A stretch of 64,000 nt of DNA, taken from the NCBI GenBank assembly GCA_964489525.1, contig CAZAYY010000004.1:124001-188000 (forward strand). Direction: 5' to 3'. Source of the DNA: CAZAYY01 sp964489525. GTDB taxonomy: Bacteria; Chloroflexota; Anaerolineae; Anaerolineales; JABWBV01. The notes beneath the pieces are model-generated. The model was given only the letters and a program-made list of their open reading frames with translations. It had not been told where the DNA came from and ran no database searches. Shown here piece after piece: positions 15,001 through 20,500 of this stretch. A program made the position numbers and the translations under genes. Position 1 is the stretch's first letter. Each line of letters opens with the position of its first letter.

Positions 15001-15086
15001 AGGGCAGCCCGACTTCAGCCCGGATTGACCTATTGGAGGATGACCCCGAGGGCTTCTTCATCTACCTGCCGCTGGTCAAGCGCTAA
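1..15086 (+). CDS. Giant modular secreted surface protein, 5' end outside window
   Basis: The reading frame is open from base 3 to the TAA at 15084-15086, so the TTG at 30 is not a real start and the N-terminus lies upstream. At least 5027 residues are visible. Modules in order by base position: a TSP3-type calcium repeat with DTDGDGAND (about 60-115); LamG domains at about 460-1350, 2180-2790 and 2860-3470; Ig-like linkers; NHL-type beta-propeller repeats (about 3985-4855); a DOMON/CBM9-like domain (about 5850-6500); a P/Homo B-like domain (about 7680-8130); Calx-beta (about 8560-8905); three beta-helix modules (8905-13675); four Calx-beta repeats; and the C-terminal end FFIYLPLVKR. No protease or other catalytic domain is visible. 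The frame just upstream of base 60 matches the region around 27.9 kb of the 6409-residue protein, so the two are paralogues. Likely role, by inference: a cell-surface adhesion, scaffold or polymer-binding protein. Confidence 0.9.
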   Translation, partial: VAYDAQGNPLRIFVTSDPKASDTDGDGANDNLEYIYKTHPRNPHSAVLMSLSTTVLDDGFAKPGDTIAFATEVEHNLDFPVEGYLQTAFSAGTPAFQKVPFTINANEIKAISGSFQVNPSITTSQAVTMTQTAGGRGASWAIGGPAQEPVVGRNYGLSFDEGPGTQVFEQSIESYLDYKWQMSGSGNYATCTGSQCPLAGLPGQVFQGVVFDGVDDRVVLPYNPTMAPWESANDPSANMMVSFWVKPDGTGGNQVLLEQKDVLRVTLEGTTRHLNVQLYGWDGVEDNPSQGACSRISLWTGYKLTPVLYPNQWNHISIFVQNWSYPQPGGWTAINNQATGTIPITNYTIASVYLNGFKVYGGVGGQTIANVVVVNNKAKVIGFKQRGFEDGMFEFSTFFTAETRGSEVLQRGICPSTEPLYIGASASGQQNFSGMLDDINFGFSKDIYTVVNQQDVDDPLARGGGGFLLPLHKYQTAWFQNTNNINIVVDADKPSIALAGSGENLPARDTILAFETSDEATFVEKVEYRINGGSWMDAVQDGEAWVFPFSPTPNVSASYTLHMRATDSVGNQSPVASTTLTTDATVPTGSIGAARLAGSRTAGPIRPNSSGVLEFEVSYSDNSSEITAYADLLNGDQVPVVAPQLISLGGNGSQTIAIALPVEINHGLYTPRLLLEDQNGNRTIITGTETVIDPFGPNVVVTHGQGDTGSPAGLLGQASGAFIPSNPEFLLFFEEIGSVVSFADAAPGNQDGSCLGSTCPTETSGVFGRARSFDGVDDMIRTDASLSGVGGFSISAWIKTSASQEQVILQQKQVNIENGILQLKMLANGTLNFYTYADGENGAQVTSSQSINDGGWHHVVVVREEDGTSQLFIDGALAASAVGSPRPLFSAPLEMGGSSGTFFNGQLDEVMTFSRPLSREEISSMSLSDSGAGVTQVWVHLHNAASPELPVPEIQLAFEEPVSSVDFFDSAGQRQDGTCGSACPTAGSTGKFGSAITLNGTSQSVIVEDGGVSGTGAFAVSAWVKTSASQQQILLSQRTPEVLNGVWQLLMNPNGTLHFYSYGDSQYGFQITTATSINDGAWHHVAAVRSANGTGAIYIDGVLAGSASAPARTLVDTSVSLGVDLASSQGYFNGQMDEVTIFDADLSSAQVAVLADASFWRSATLSSPSSLFSSWSYALPAGLEGIYRVSARAADSLGSVRENPDAWSGVLDTLAPRVTFQANVLGPLMYVTRLEVADFSMLPADSAFPGTSLDKGQVRSLFYDQAWYTTLFQAPRLNGLTNQALNSSNFLPFAAATPPGNQLQVCDALNNCTSQALTGIQASAEIKVFTVEGKEGSVTEDVNSNYRVQKFSDTGSFLAQFGSFDDANVDARIQDPVDMDMDGQGNIYILDAFSDKIKKFSPSGAYLTSWSVPTTATGIGVDKLGTVYLADNTSNGGIMKYSTNGTLLAGIGYGTPCRSVDSEIRCSPPKIRFTQDVAVSSDGSTVYGISSYIFGRVFLFTSSGSLLGSFTTYLDSKEIVVDPVDNLYLFTPGGAFVDKYSSGGTSLTSWQVPDSGLGDIAVDSLGYVYLQVYSDTATTTIIKYDGNGTPITSWGADGLGSGQLRYARGIAATRESCLVGLTCTSLSRQILSTTDPLALASATAVISSTNPITLTAYFSAPNGIKQYSLDIVNAGGSSSNVTTGSYPLTTTTSLLVESAWVPPGSGVYQFTAGVLDHAGLFASAFPVTITVDTIPPVAALEGSTLDSSQLSDEGTLQLSGTASDNIALQRLQAQVGDGPWQDIPLPTSGNTWAATLFHNQPSLPDGSSLTVTLRATDQAGWQTDAVLVYTADANGPQIPNMGVTYNGPMGETGVSPFASIHDTLDPTLNITWTASSDPSGISHYLAGWTITNTLESSDYAQLTTVVSTVLTYSQVLTDGQALYAHVVAVDNFSNTSSAVLGPFYIDYQETPDLVDMDAFGGAPYRGWMADACSLVGVDNRINLAPQGVSTQIQRLFLTWNQDGLRLSWLGGDWSAEGDLFLYFNTTSGGSSIAYDPYTSTITNTLVYLPFQADYLLYISMDDEESSSNAALLNWNGSEWVSSGGSWELVFDADGEITDIFLPFADLSIGDPANTSLEMVGFATEEASLRLWAAIPNYNILNSSLVSGAAGGGPSATDFHLFSLQQSYSTPNLGNGACPAETANLGQIDAAWQATTQAGDSAGINYAWLGDYLFNLMPLLAEFEGSQDWDTPLAGMCASYPDAVLCQRIPTTQQTGLDYNPLTTQDKAPEELPAPLGDGEILTVTLVVENTGDGLMESARVELETWGALVLPAGTYSSAGPDQWYTQSIALGDLDPGDTLTITFQVIVDADLDNQSGWATLTALLENNLGTPLEIMNLDFQVDFAPPSFLAVVEPQGPLTNGLNTIYGTVIDASPVPTIELEISGGGLRTAVQTCFDSVPEDSFWNCEIDLSALVNGDQVSIRARAIDIFGQTSQWTDEFSTAAQFVVDSQAPVVALSDDTQSFFASGTLVGNDLVIAGSITDNQAIDRVEVCEVLETGQNCANAEIISGTLGSTVLTGYVYEDVPETPAPITAATFCSGGEILRSFDVTDNFTIAELNIGLVFDHSFRDDLVISLTAPDATTIVLVDGASAAAGLNVLLSDFAAFPLWSDLSIHQPAAPFYTHLLAPAEQLSTLNGMNASGTWTLSICDREPALDDGEYLRSQLIFTAVERDPAAAQWSFSRDLPSEDGENLHTYLVTGYDSLGLRSSPAITLSFTVDNLSPVLTVNPPSRAEAVLPLSGSVSDGSGVASLVIWGQNQDGDARSESIPLTDPEWTFSGEAFFFGGGSYTLTLQAADIHGNVRQSEPYTISQPTYPVASFTAAEYLVREDAGSVAITVTLDLTPSAPTVITATTLSGSAIGGSGGSGDYTTTSTQLVFGTGVTQTTFTVPVIDDGIPENWSEVFTILLTPGGNSYIGTPTAEVRILDPDGIIYVNDDAPGLDNGTSWLDAFTSLDEALFYATHGQQVWVAAGRYVPVTFNPAYTQTSIVQATFSLVDGVALYGGFSGTETQLSERDWEANLTLLSGDLDDDDITNASGIITQTGILTVTPGVTPTIRITGTNSLHVVTVYNAGTGTVLDGFTITGGVAYLPYQGLPCVGCGGGLSIENSNVTLANLHLIGNYALWGGGLFAYNSTLSLSNLHFENNEANLYGGGLYAQAATLALDGSVFTGNAVLFDGGGLALIESSALLDEVELNANRAGDLGGGLYSEQSALVMDDTIVVSNTAYSGGGVYMDGTPDARQSLEVVNTTFEYNTAVYLGGGLMITNTQSAYLASLSFNANTAEWGGGLYQDGSSTTLESSIFVNNTATQGGGAIYNWYSSAAIHNSDFTENVCANPCDWGGGAIGNVESTPTIIGSTFIRNQATYGGGITDWSFVDAVYQDLLFQENYASVEGGAIYIGSSSDAVFTNTRFVGNAANSTAGVFQWEGQTSFYQVSFVGNQADWTSALQVDSGQTVLTQVTFAGNRAEYSAGAVELENSSILTLTNSILYNNTLAGNPHDLLLPSGSTADISNTLINANCAGVNITCSGVLTGDPLFVRNPDAGDGDWSSFADNDYGDLHLQFASQAIDAGDNAYVKDDSDLEGLPRITDGDGDGVSRVDLGVYEAPPAVILVNASAANQRAAVANGITWTTAFTNVQDALSYAIPGSQIWVAEGVYYPDEGAGQTDNLETSTFQLTSGIAIYGGFAGTETRLDQRNWRAHPTILSGDLTQDDEVENGITLSPADVRGSNAYHVVTGSGANSSAILDGFTITGGSAFGGFSSPCAYSCGGGLYNHSGSPTLRQIDFYGNSASYRGGALFNYASSPTLTHVRFFQNEADEGGAVFTGIASNPTFTNAEFYGNQAVLIGGALYTNFGTLTLANATLVGNHALVSGGGLYNANGASPLVHNSILWGNTANTSGPQIFNADTAAPTFRSSLVEGSGGSDAWSLDYGVNGGGNLDEDPLFLNPTGPVVDLHLSSASPAVDAGDDSLVTTASDLDGNPRIYGAAVDMGVYERPPALLFVDDTALGPQHDGLTWTTAFTNVQDALNWAIAGTMVWVAEGIYYPDEGGISSPDDPNSSFTLRDGVALYGGFTGTESNLDQRTDWQAHPTILSGDLEQDDPHESGVVTDTARITGINAIHVVQGSGTGAETRLDGFIITAGWAEEPWTGYPCGGCAGGLALENSLLTAANLRFQGNHATWGGAIFVYRGSPKLEEITFQGNTATSTGGGVNLEEAQLSMNNLVFQDNQADFGAGLYAYASTYTLTQGSFISNTAAWDGGGIYNETSLAVVEDSAFYGNRAIWGAALENWNDSHGRYSGLLIQENHASGQGGGIYVGSDSTAVFTDTWFLGNTGEDSGAVHVWQGSVSFTQVIFAGNAADRGGALTLVESEADLTHVTLSSNTATVRGGGIDLGTASVMRIANSILHGNIANTGPDIVNQAGGSAILTNTLVSTGCPSGNVVCEGVFSADPQFVLDPDAGDGDWSSSSDNSYGDLHLQASSPAIDQADPAYVATSTDLDGNPRTIGVEADLGVYESDYPTPSVQFSSSDYAAGEADGQVVITATLSGPTHLVVTVDYTTTLGTASISDYTPVSGTLSFDPGITTQVFQLAITDDVVKELAETVNLVLNNPVNASSGSPSTATLTISDNDDQPTVRFSTSSYTINEGLGTATITVTLSNPSGSSVTVNYTTTNDTASAPGDYTTTSGTLTFDPARQMQDGTLIQTFTVSINNDALDEVDEVINLNLSSPTNANLGSPSAATLTITDDDNPPTVRFSSSAYSVSEAAVNGTITATLSSPSGKPITVQYEATSVTALSPSDFTAVNGTLTFDPGQTEAVFSVSIVNDSLDEVNETVRLTLSNPTNATLGSPVIATLTIMDDDNPPEAYFSAAVYTSTENASSITITVTLSAASSKTVLIGFETEDGTAVAGTPGSGDYTSQSGTLTFAPLQISATITLELLNDGDYEGLENLWVNLTSFTNAVQGSPTSARIDLLEDDPEGFFIYLPLVKR
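8905..13675 (+). repeat. Three tandem polymorphic beta-helix modules inside the giant protein
   Basis: Three copies (about 8905-10945, 10946-12115, 12116-13675) share one plan. Each opens with a cap that reads like TWTTAFTNVQDAL followed by QVWVAEGVYYP. A stack of short Asn- and Gly-rich rungs follows, with GGG-LY and N-A-GGG patterns typical of right-handed parallel beta-helices. Each closes with a segment of the choice-of-anchor-Q type: DP-F, DLHLQ, SPAIDAGD, LGVYE. Caps two and three are almost the same (TWTTAFTNVQDAL in both), which points to a recent duplication. Known beta-helices of this kind are surface passengers; the ligand here is unknown. Confidence 0.8.
13677..15053 (+). repeat. 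Four tandem Calx-beta domains at the C-terminus
   Basis: Four units of roughly 115 residues repeat the Calx-beta pattern: V-FS-S-Y at the start, E near position 10, V-Y-TT-GTA in the middle, SGTLTFDPG, then E-V-L-L-NP, ending in ATLTI-D-DD. The Asp-rich ends (ITDDDN and similar) are the usual calcium-binding junctions between consecutive Calx-beta domains. A fifth, separate copy lies earlier at about 8560-8905. The array lies just before the YLPLV tail and probably forms a calcium-stiffened stalk. Confidence 0.85.
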
Positions 15087-15111
15087 CCCGTTGTAAATAA
15101 TCCGGTTTTTC

Positions 15112-15148
15112 TACCCAGGGCACTGTGAGCAGTGCCCTGGGTATTTTT
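15112..15148 (+). terminator. Rho-independent terminator of the first giant gene
   Basis: A perfect 14-bp stem (TACCCAGGGCACTG at 15112-15125 paired with 15130-15143) closes a TGAG tetraloop and is followed directly by five T residues. It begins 26 bases after the stop codon. Confidence 0.93.
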
Positions 15149-15528
15149 AATATAAGGTAGAAGAACCCATAATGTTCAAATTTTGCCAGCTCAAAAAATG
15201 GGAACCAATCCTGTGCTGAATAACGAAAGCCTCTTGTTGAAATATTAGAACCCCGAATTACCATTACTCACGATCTCGAATAAGCGGATATGGATTTCTT
15301 CAACCGAATTGCCTCTATCAGCCCTTAGAATGATTTAGGATTTTTAACTTTCTAGTTTTTTTGTTACAATGGTGTTGATGATGCGTGGGAAAGGTGGACG
15401 CTTCCAAATTTGCTTCCCGGAATATTCATAAAGCCAGGGCGTGTTTCGAAATGCGATCTAAGTCAATCTGACTGAATTTGGTGTTAGTTGGTAGAAAACA
15501 GTAATAAAAAAATTATGGAGAAAAATCG
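15149..15528. other. Intergenic region, no gene seen
   Basis: About 380 AT-rich bases between the terminator and the DUF1330-like gene. The only promoter-like element is TACAAT at 15365-15370 with no good -35 box 17 bases upstream. No RNA gene, repeat or convincing ORF is visible. Confidence 0.5.
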
Positions 15529-16143
15529 ATGCAACCCTACCAAATTCTAGTCTGGTTAGTCTTGACTTTTTCTTACCTCGTTTTTTGGATTTGGTATGGG
15601 GGTCGAGGGCAGCCACTTTCTCAAGCTGAAACCAGGGATTTGTTGGCTGAAATGCGCCGGCGTGCCGGAAAACAAGCAGAAGACGATGCGCCACTTCTGG
15701 ATCATTTTCGCGAATTGGCTATAAGTGATGATGGTCTTGATTTTTATATGGTAAATTTACTTAAGTTTCGCCAAAAAGCGGAATATCCCCCAGGGAGTTC
15801 TTTCGGAGACGACCCCCTGGCTGCAAACCGGCGCTACAACAAAGCCATTGTGCCGCTCTTGCTCAAATACGGTGGACATCCAGTTTTTCTTGGTCAAGTT
15901 CAGGGGCGCTTTATTCACCCAGATGCATCAGATGAGTGGGATCAGGTGGGCATTGTCCGCTACCGCAGCCGCAGGGATATGTTCAGGATGGCTCTAGAGA
16001 TGATTGACAGGGGGGCCGATATTCACAAATGGGCTTCCTTGGAAAAGACTCAGGCTTTTCCGGTCAAGCCATTGCTGCACCTGGGATTTGTGCGGGTGAT
16101 TGTGGTGTTGGTCTTTTTGCTCCTTGGTATAGTCCTGACCTGA
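15529..16143 (+). CDS. Membrane-anchored DUF1330-like protein
   Basis: This gene encodes 204 residues. An N-terminal hydrophobic helix (residues about 5-23) and a C-terminal one (about 186-203) flank a soluble middle. The middle has the look of a dimeric alpha/beta-barrel (DUF1330 or EthD type): DFYMVNLLKFR near residue 72, a YNKAIVPLLLKYGGHPVFLG stretch near 105, and VGIVRYRSRRDMFRM near 145. Members of that fold act as small oxidases, isomerases or binding proteins; no substrate can be inferred here. The ATG at 15529 is supported by GGAG eight bases upstream. It stands alone between a terminator and a convergent gene. The two membrane anchors around the barrel are unusual, since most DUF1330 proteins are short and soluble. 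Confidence 0.75.
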   Translation: MQPYQILVWLVLTFSYLVFWIWYGGRGQPLSQAETRDLLAEMRRRAGKQAEDDAPLLDHFRELAISDDGLDFYMVNLLKFRQKAEYPPGSSFGDDPLAANRRYNKAIVPLLLKYGGHPVFLGQVQGRFIHPDASDEWDQVGIVRYRSRRDMFRMALEMIDRGADIHKWASLEKTQAFPVKPLLHLGFVRVIVVLVFLLLGIVLT

Positions 16144-16271
16144 TTGAGGAATTTGATCCGGTAACGCTGCCAGTGGGGTTGCTGTAAGGACGATTGTTTA
16201 AAGAGAACCCTGCCCCCTCCAATAAAAGAGGGATGCTTATCTTTCAGAGCGCATTACTCAATTTTTTATTT

Positions 16272-17219
16272 TTACTTTTCAGATTGAGGCGTGGTTGATG
16301 GAACCGGGCGATCGAGGTTCTGATCGTCCCAGGACGCTGGATCATCGAGGGATTCCAAGTGTGTTAAGATGGTGACTGCTGGTAAAGCCGAGCGAATCTC
16401 CATTTCCAATTGATCCAAAAGTTGATGACCGTGGGTGATTGTCCAGTCACCAGGAAGCAGGACATGAAAAGAAATAAAACGACGGGCTCCTGCCTGGCGG
16501 GTGCGCAAGGCATGGTACTGGGCACCGATGGGCTCGAGCTGCTGTGCTAATATCCTCTTGACGACATTTTGTTCTTGTGCTGGCAGGGTGGTGTCCATCA
16601 ACCCCAGGATGGATTGACGTACAATTTGAACTCCGGACCAGATGATATTCGTTGCAACCACCAGTGCAATCAATGGGTCCAAACGCAGCCAACCTGTCAA
16701 GGCTACCGCTCCCACGCCCAGAATCACACCCGCCGAGGTCCATACATCCGTCATCAGATGGCGCGAATTGGCTTCGAGTGTGATCGAATTGTAGCGTTTG
16801 CCGGCCTGGAGTAAAACGCGAGCCACGCCAAAGTTGATCAGTGAGGCTGCTAGAGAAACCGCCAAACCAATTCCGATTTGCTGCAGTGGTTGTGGGGAAA
16901 TCAGGCGTGGAAAGGCTGCTACAGCGATGCTTACTGCCGCCACAAGAATTAAAGCCCCTTCAACGCCACTAGAAAAATACTCCGCTTTGCTGTGTCCATA
17001 AGCATGCTCTTCATCGGCAGGCTGGGCAGCAATGGTCAACATTGCCAATGCCATCAATGCACCAGTCAGGTTAACAATTGCCTCAAGGGCATCAGAGAGC
17101 AAGCTGACCGAACCCGTCAGAAAATAAGCCCCTGCCTTCATACCAATGGTTAACAGTGCGGCGCCGATGGAAAGCCAGGCATAACGCTTTAAGAAAGATC
17201 GCTCGTTTTTGATGGTCAT
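16272..17219 (-). CDS. Cation diffusion facilitator (CDF) family metal efflux protein
   Basis: The product has 315 residues, with about six transmembrane segments in the first 210 and a cytoplasmic ferredoxin-like C-terminal domain (residues about 215-290), the normal CDF layout and length. These proteins export divalent metals such as Zn, Fe, Co or Mn by proton antiport. In TM5 the metal site HLMTD has the HxxxD form. In TM2 the matching stretch reads SDALEAIVN, so the usual HxxxD or DxxxD is replaced by ExxxN, and the metal cannot be assigned. The ATG is preceded by AAAAAGGGAC. The gene converges on the DUF1330-like gene and lies downstream of the BspA-like gene on the same strand, about 324 bases away. 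Confidence 0.88.
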   Translation of the reverse strand: MTIKNERSFLKRYAWLSIGAALLTIGMKAGAYFLTGSVSLLSDALEAIVNLTGALMALAMLTIAAQPADEEHAYGHSKAEYFSSGVEGALILVAAVSIAVAAFPRLISPQPLQQIGIGLAVSLAASLINFGVARVLLQAGKRYNSITLEANSRHLMTDVWTSAGVILGVGAVALTGWLRLDPLIALVVATNIIWSGVQIVRQSILGLMDTTLPAQEQNVVKRILAQQLEPIGAQYHALRTRQAGARRFISFHVLLPGDWTITHGHQLLDQLEMEIRSALPAVTILTHLESLDDPASWDDQNLDRPVPSTTPQSEK

Positions 17220-17543
17220 CGTCCCTTTTTGTAACAGGAAAAAATTGTCAGAGTATAAACGACCACTCGGGCACTGGTGTATGCCGCAGCGGTAAAAAAA
17301 GACACCCTCTTCCTTTGCAAAAGTTTTAGCATCCTTATCAGATTATACACCTTCCCAAAACTTGTATCTTGGATGTAGTTACTAGATGGAGTTTCATCGT
17401 TGGTGCAAGCCTGGCCGGTGGTTCTGTTTATTGCGGCCTCAACACCTAGTGACTCTTGTCTGGTGAGGTAATGGGCTGAGGCTTTTGACATGTTTTGCGT
17501 TAACCATGAACGATAGGTTGTTAAAGTGATTTCAGCCAGGCAC
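17220..17543. other. Intergenic region between the BspA-like and CDF genes
   Basis: About 324 bases between two minus-strand genes. I see no terminator hairpin after the BspA-like stop and no clear promoter pair for the CDF gene. Nothing else is recognisable. Confidence 0.4.
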
Positions 17544-20500
17544 TTATTTACCCGTGGTCACAACCATGGGTAGGTAATACCGGTTTTGTGGTGCCCGGCC
17601 GCCATCGCTGATGGACCATTGGTAAGTATTCCGCAGGTTTTCCAGGGCATTTTCGCCTATCAGGCTGTAGGTGCTGCTGCCGCCGTCAAAAACGGTTTGG
17701 GGCTGCAGCGCCTGGCGGCTCCAGGCAGAGAGCAGGGCATCATAGTAGGCTGTAGAAAGCTGGGCTCCGCTGAACATACCTGCTGCGTTGACCAGGCTGC
17801 CGACATCCCAAAAGCTAAGGTCCTGGTTGAACGAGGTTGCCCCGGCAAACATATACGACATATCCACGATGGTCGAGGTGTCCCAATGACCGATTGGCTG
17901 GTTGAGGGCTGTAGCCCCGGCAAACATGTACGAAAGGTCGGTCACGTTGAATAAATCGGGTGCGTCGCTGGCCTGGAGCGCCAGGTTGGCCGCACCGTAG
18001 AAAGCGCCGTAGAAGGACTGCCACTGGAACGCACCCCACTGGTCAATGCTAAGCAGCTTTTCTTCATCACCGCTGTTGTTGAAGAAAATCTGGGGGAAAC
18101 CTGTGCTGTCCCGGCTGTCATCGCTGATGCGGATGGTGTAGCGGCCGGGGGAGGGATAGCGGCAGGTGTAATCCCCTACCAGGTTGATGGCCTCAAGCAG
18201 CCCATCATCATTGCAATCCACGCTGTAGTTGTACCCACCGCCAGTGGTCGGGATGGTGAATTGGGAGCCGGAAGATCGGCCTGGGAGGTCAGTCTGGACG
18301 GTCATCACAAAATCTGCCTGAGTACCCGCGCGGGCTGGCAGGCGAGTGGCCGATATCATAAAGGTGAACGGGTTCTCGTCCGGGTCGCTGCTGGCAATGG
18401 TGACGGTGTCGGTGAAGGTGCCAGCGGTAATCGGGGAGAAAGACACAATGAACGAAACCGATTGCCCTACCCCTACCGATGAACCCAGTGGAACGGCGAA
18501 CAAGAAAAAGCTGGTGCCATCTCCCAGGTCAATTTTGGGGCTGCCATTCAGATGGAGCGGGGCTCCACCGGTGTTGAAAATCTCAAATTGTTGTTCAATT
18601 GAATCTTCACTGGATGGCATGCTGCCAAAATTGGTACCATCGGCCAGGCTGGGGGTCATATCGCCATTTGTGATGGAGATTCCATTCCACCGGACATCTA
18701 TATCCGCCGGGCAGATGAAGGCCTTTCCGAAATCGGTGATGGTCCAATTATAGGTGGTGATGATATACTGCCGGGCATTTTCTCCAGAGCAGTAGGCGTT
18801 GTCACCAGCATCAAAGACGACATTGGACTGGAGCGCCTGGCTGGCCCAACCGGTCAGCAGCGCATCGTAATGGCTGGTGGACAGGTAGGCTTCATGCAGC
18901 ATTTTCGCGGCATTTTGCAGAGCGCCCACATCCCAGCCGCCAATATTTTGGTCGAAGACACCCGCCGCAGCAAACATCCATGCCATATCGGTTACCTTAC
19001 CCGTATTCCACCCGCCAATATCCTGGTTAAAAGCCGCTGCTCCCCAGAACATCCCGGCCATGTGGGTCACGTTGGTGGTATCCCAGTCGCCAAGCGGTTG
19101 ATCAAAATTGCGCGCCCCGGCAAATATCCAGGACATATTGGTGATGTTGGTTGTATTCCAGGCGCCCACAGGCTGGTTAAAGGCGGCTGCGTAGTAAAAC
19201 ATTTTCTGCATGTTGCTTACATTTGCCGTATTCCACCCGCCGATATTCTGGTTGAACAGGCGGGCGCCAGCGAACATCCAGGACATATCTGAAACATTAG
19301 AAGTATTCCAACTGCCGATATCCTGGTTGAACGCCAGGGCATTGTAGAACATCCCGGGCAAATGGGTGACGCTGGTAGTATTCCAGGTGTTGAGGTCCTG
19401 GTTAAAATCGAACGCCAGGGCAAACATCCAGGACATATCGGTGACATTGGAAACGTTCCAACTGCCGATATCTCCATTGAAATTTAATGCTCCCCGGAAC
19501 ATTTCAGACATGTTGGTGACGTTGGATGTGTTCCAATGATCCAGGTCCTGGTTGAGGGAGGTGGCATAGTAGAACATGCGCGATAGATCGGTCACATTGG
19601 AAAGGTTAGGGGTATCCGTGGCGAGGATGGCCAGGTTGGAAGCCCCGGCAAAGGCGTTGTTGAAGGAACTCCACTGGCCAATGCCCCATTGGTTAACGCT
19701 TAACAGCTTGCGTCTGTCGCCGGTGTTGTTGAAATAAATTCGGTGAAACCCGCTGCCCAGGCCGCTGTTGTCGCTAATGGTGATTGTATAGGTACCGGGC
19801 GCGCCATAGTTACAGGTGTAGTTTCCCGTTTGACCGGTGGCTTCATTAACGGTATCGCTGTTGCAGTCTACGTTGTAGTTGTAGCCGTTGCCTGTGGTGG
19901 GGATGGTGAACTGGTTTGCTGCTGAGGTGCCGGGGTTATCGGTTTTAACGGTGAAAATGAATTCGGCCACCGGGCAGCTCTTCCCCCCATCGGTAATCGT
20001 CCAGTTGTAGGTGGTGACGAGCGTGTTGCGGGCGGTTTCCCCGGCGCAGTAGGGGGTGGTGCCTGCACCGAAAACCACGTTGGGTTGGGCTGCCTGGCTG
20101 GCCCAGCCCACCAGCAGGGCGTCATAGTTCTCAGAGGACAGCGCCGCGCCCGCGAACATGTTCGCCGCACTCGTCAGAGTGGTGATATTCCAACTGCCGA
20201 GGTCCTGGTTGAAGGCGGACGCGTTGTCAAACATCTGGGCCATATTCGTCACCAAAACGGTGTTCCATGCACCGATATCCTGGTTGAAGGCAGTAGCAAA
20301 CGCAAACATGCCGAACATTGTGTTGACATTGGCGGTATCCCAGCCACTGATATCCTGGTCAAAAGCGCTGGCATAGGCAAACATGGTCCCCATCGTGGTG
20401 ACGCTGGCAGTATTCCATCCGCTAATATCCTGGTTAAAAGCGCTGGCACCGTAAAACGTAGACGCCATGTTGGTCACTTTGCTTGTGTCCCACCCGCCAA

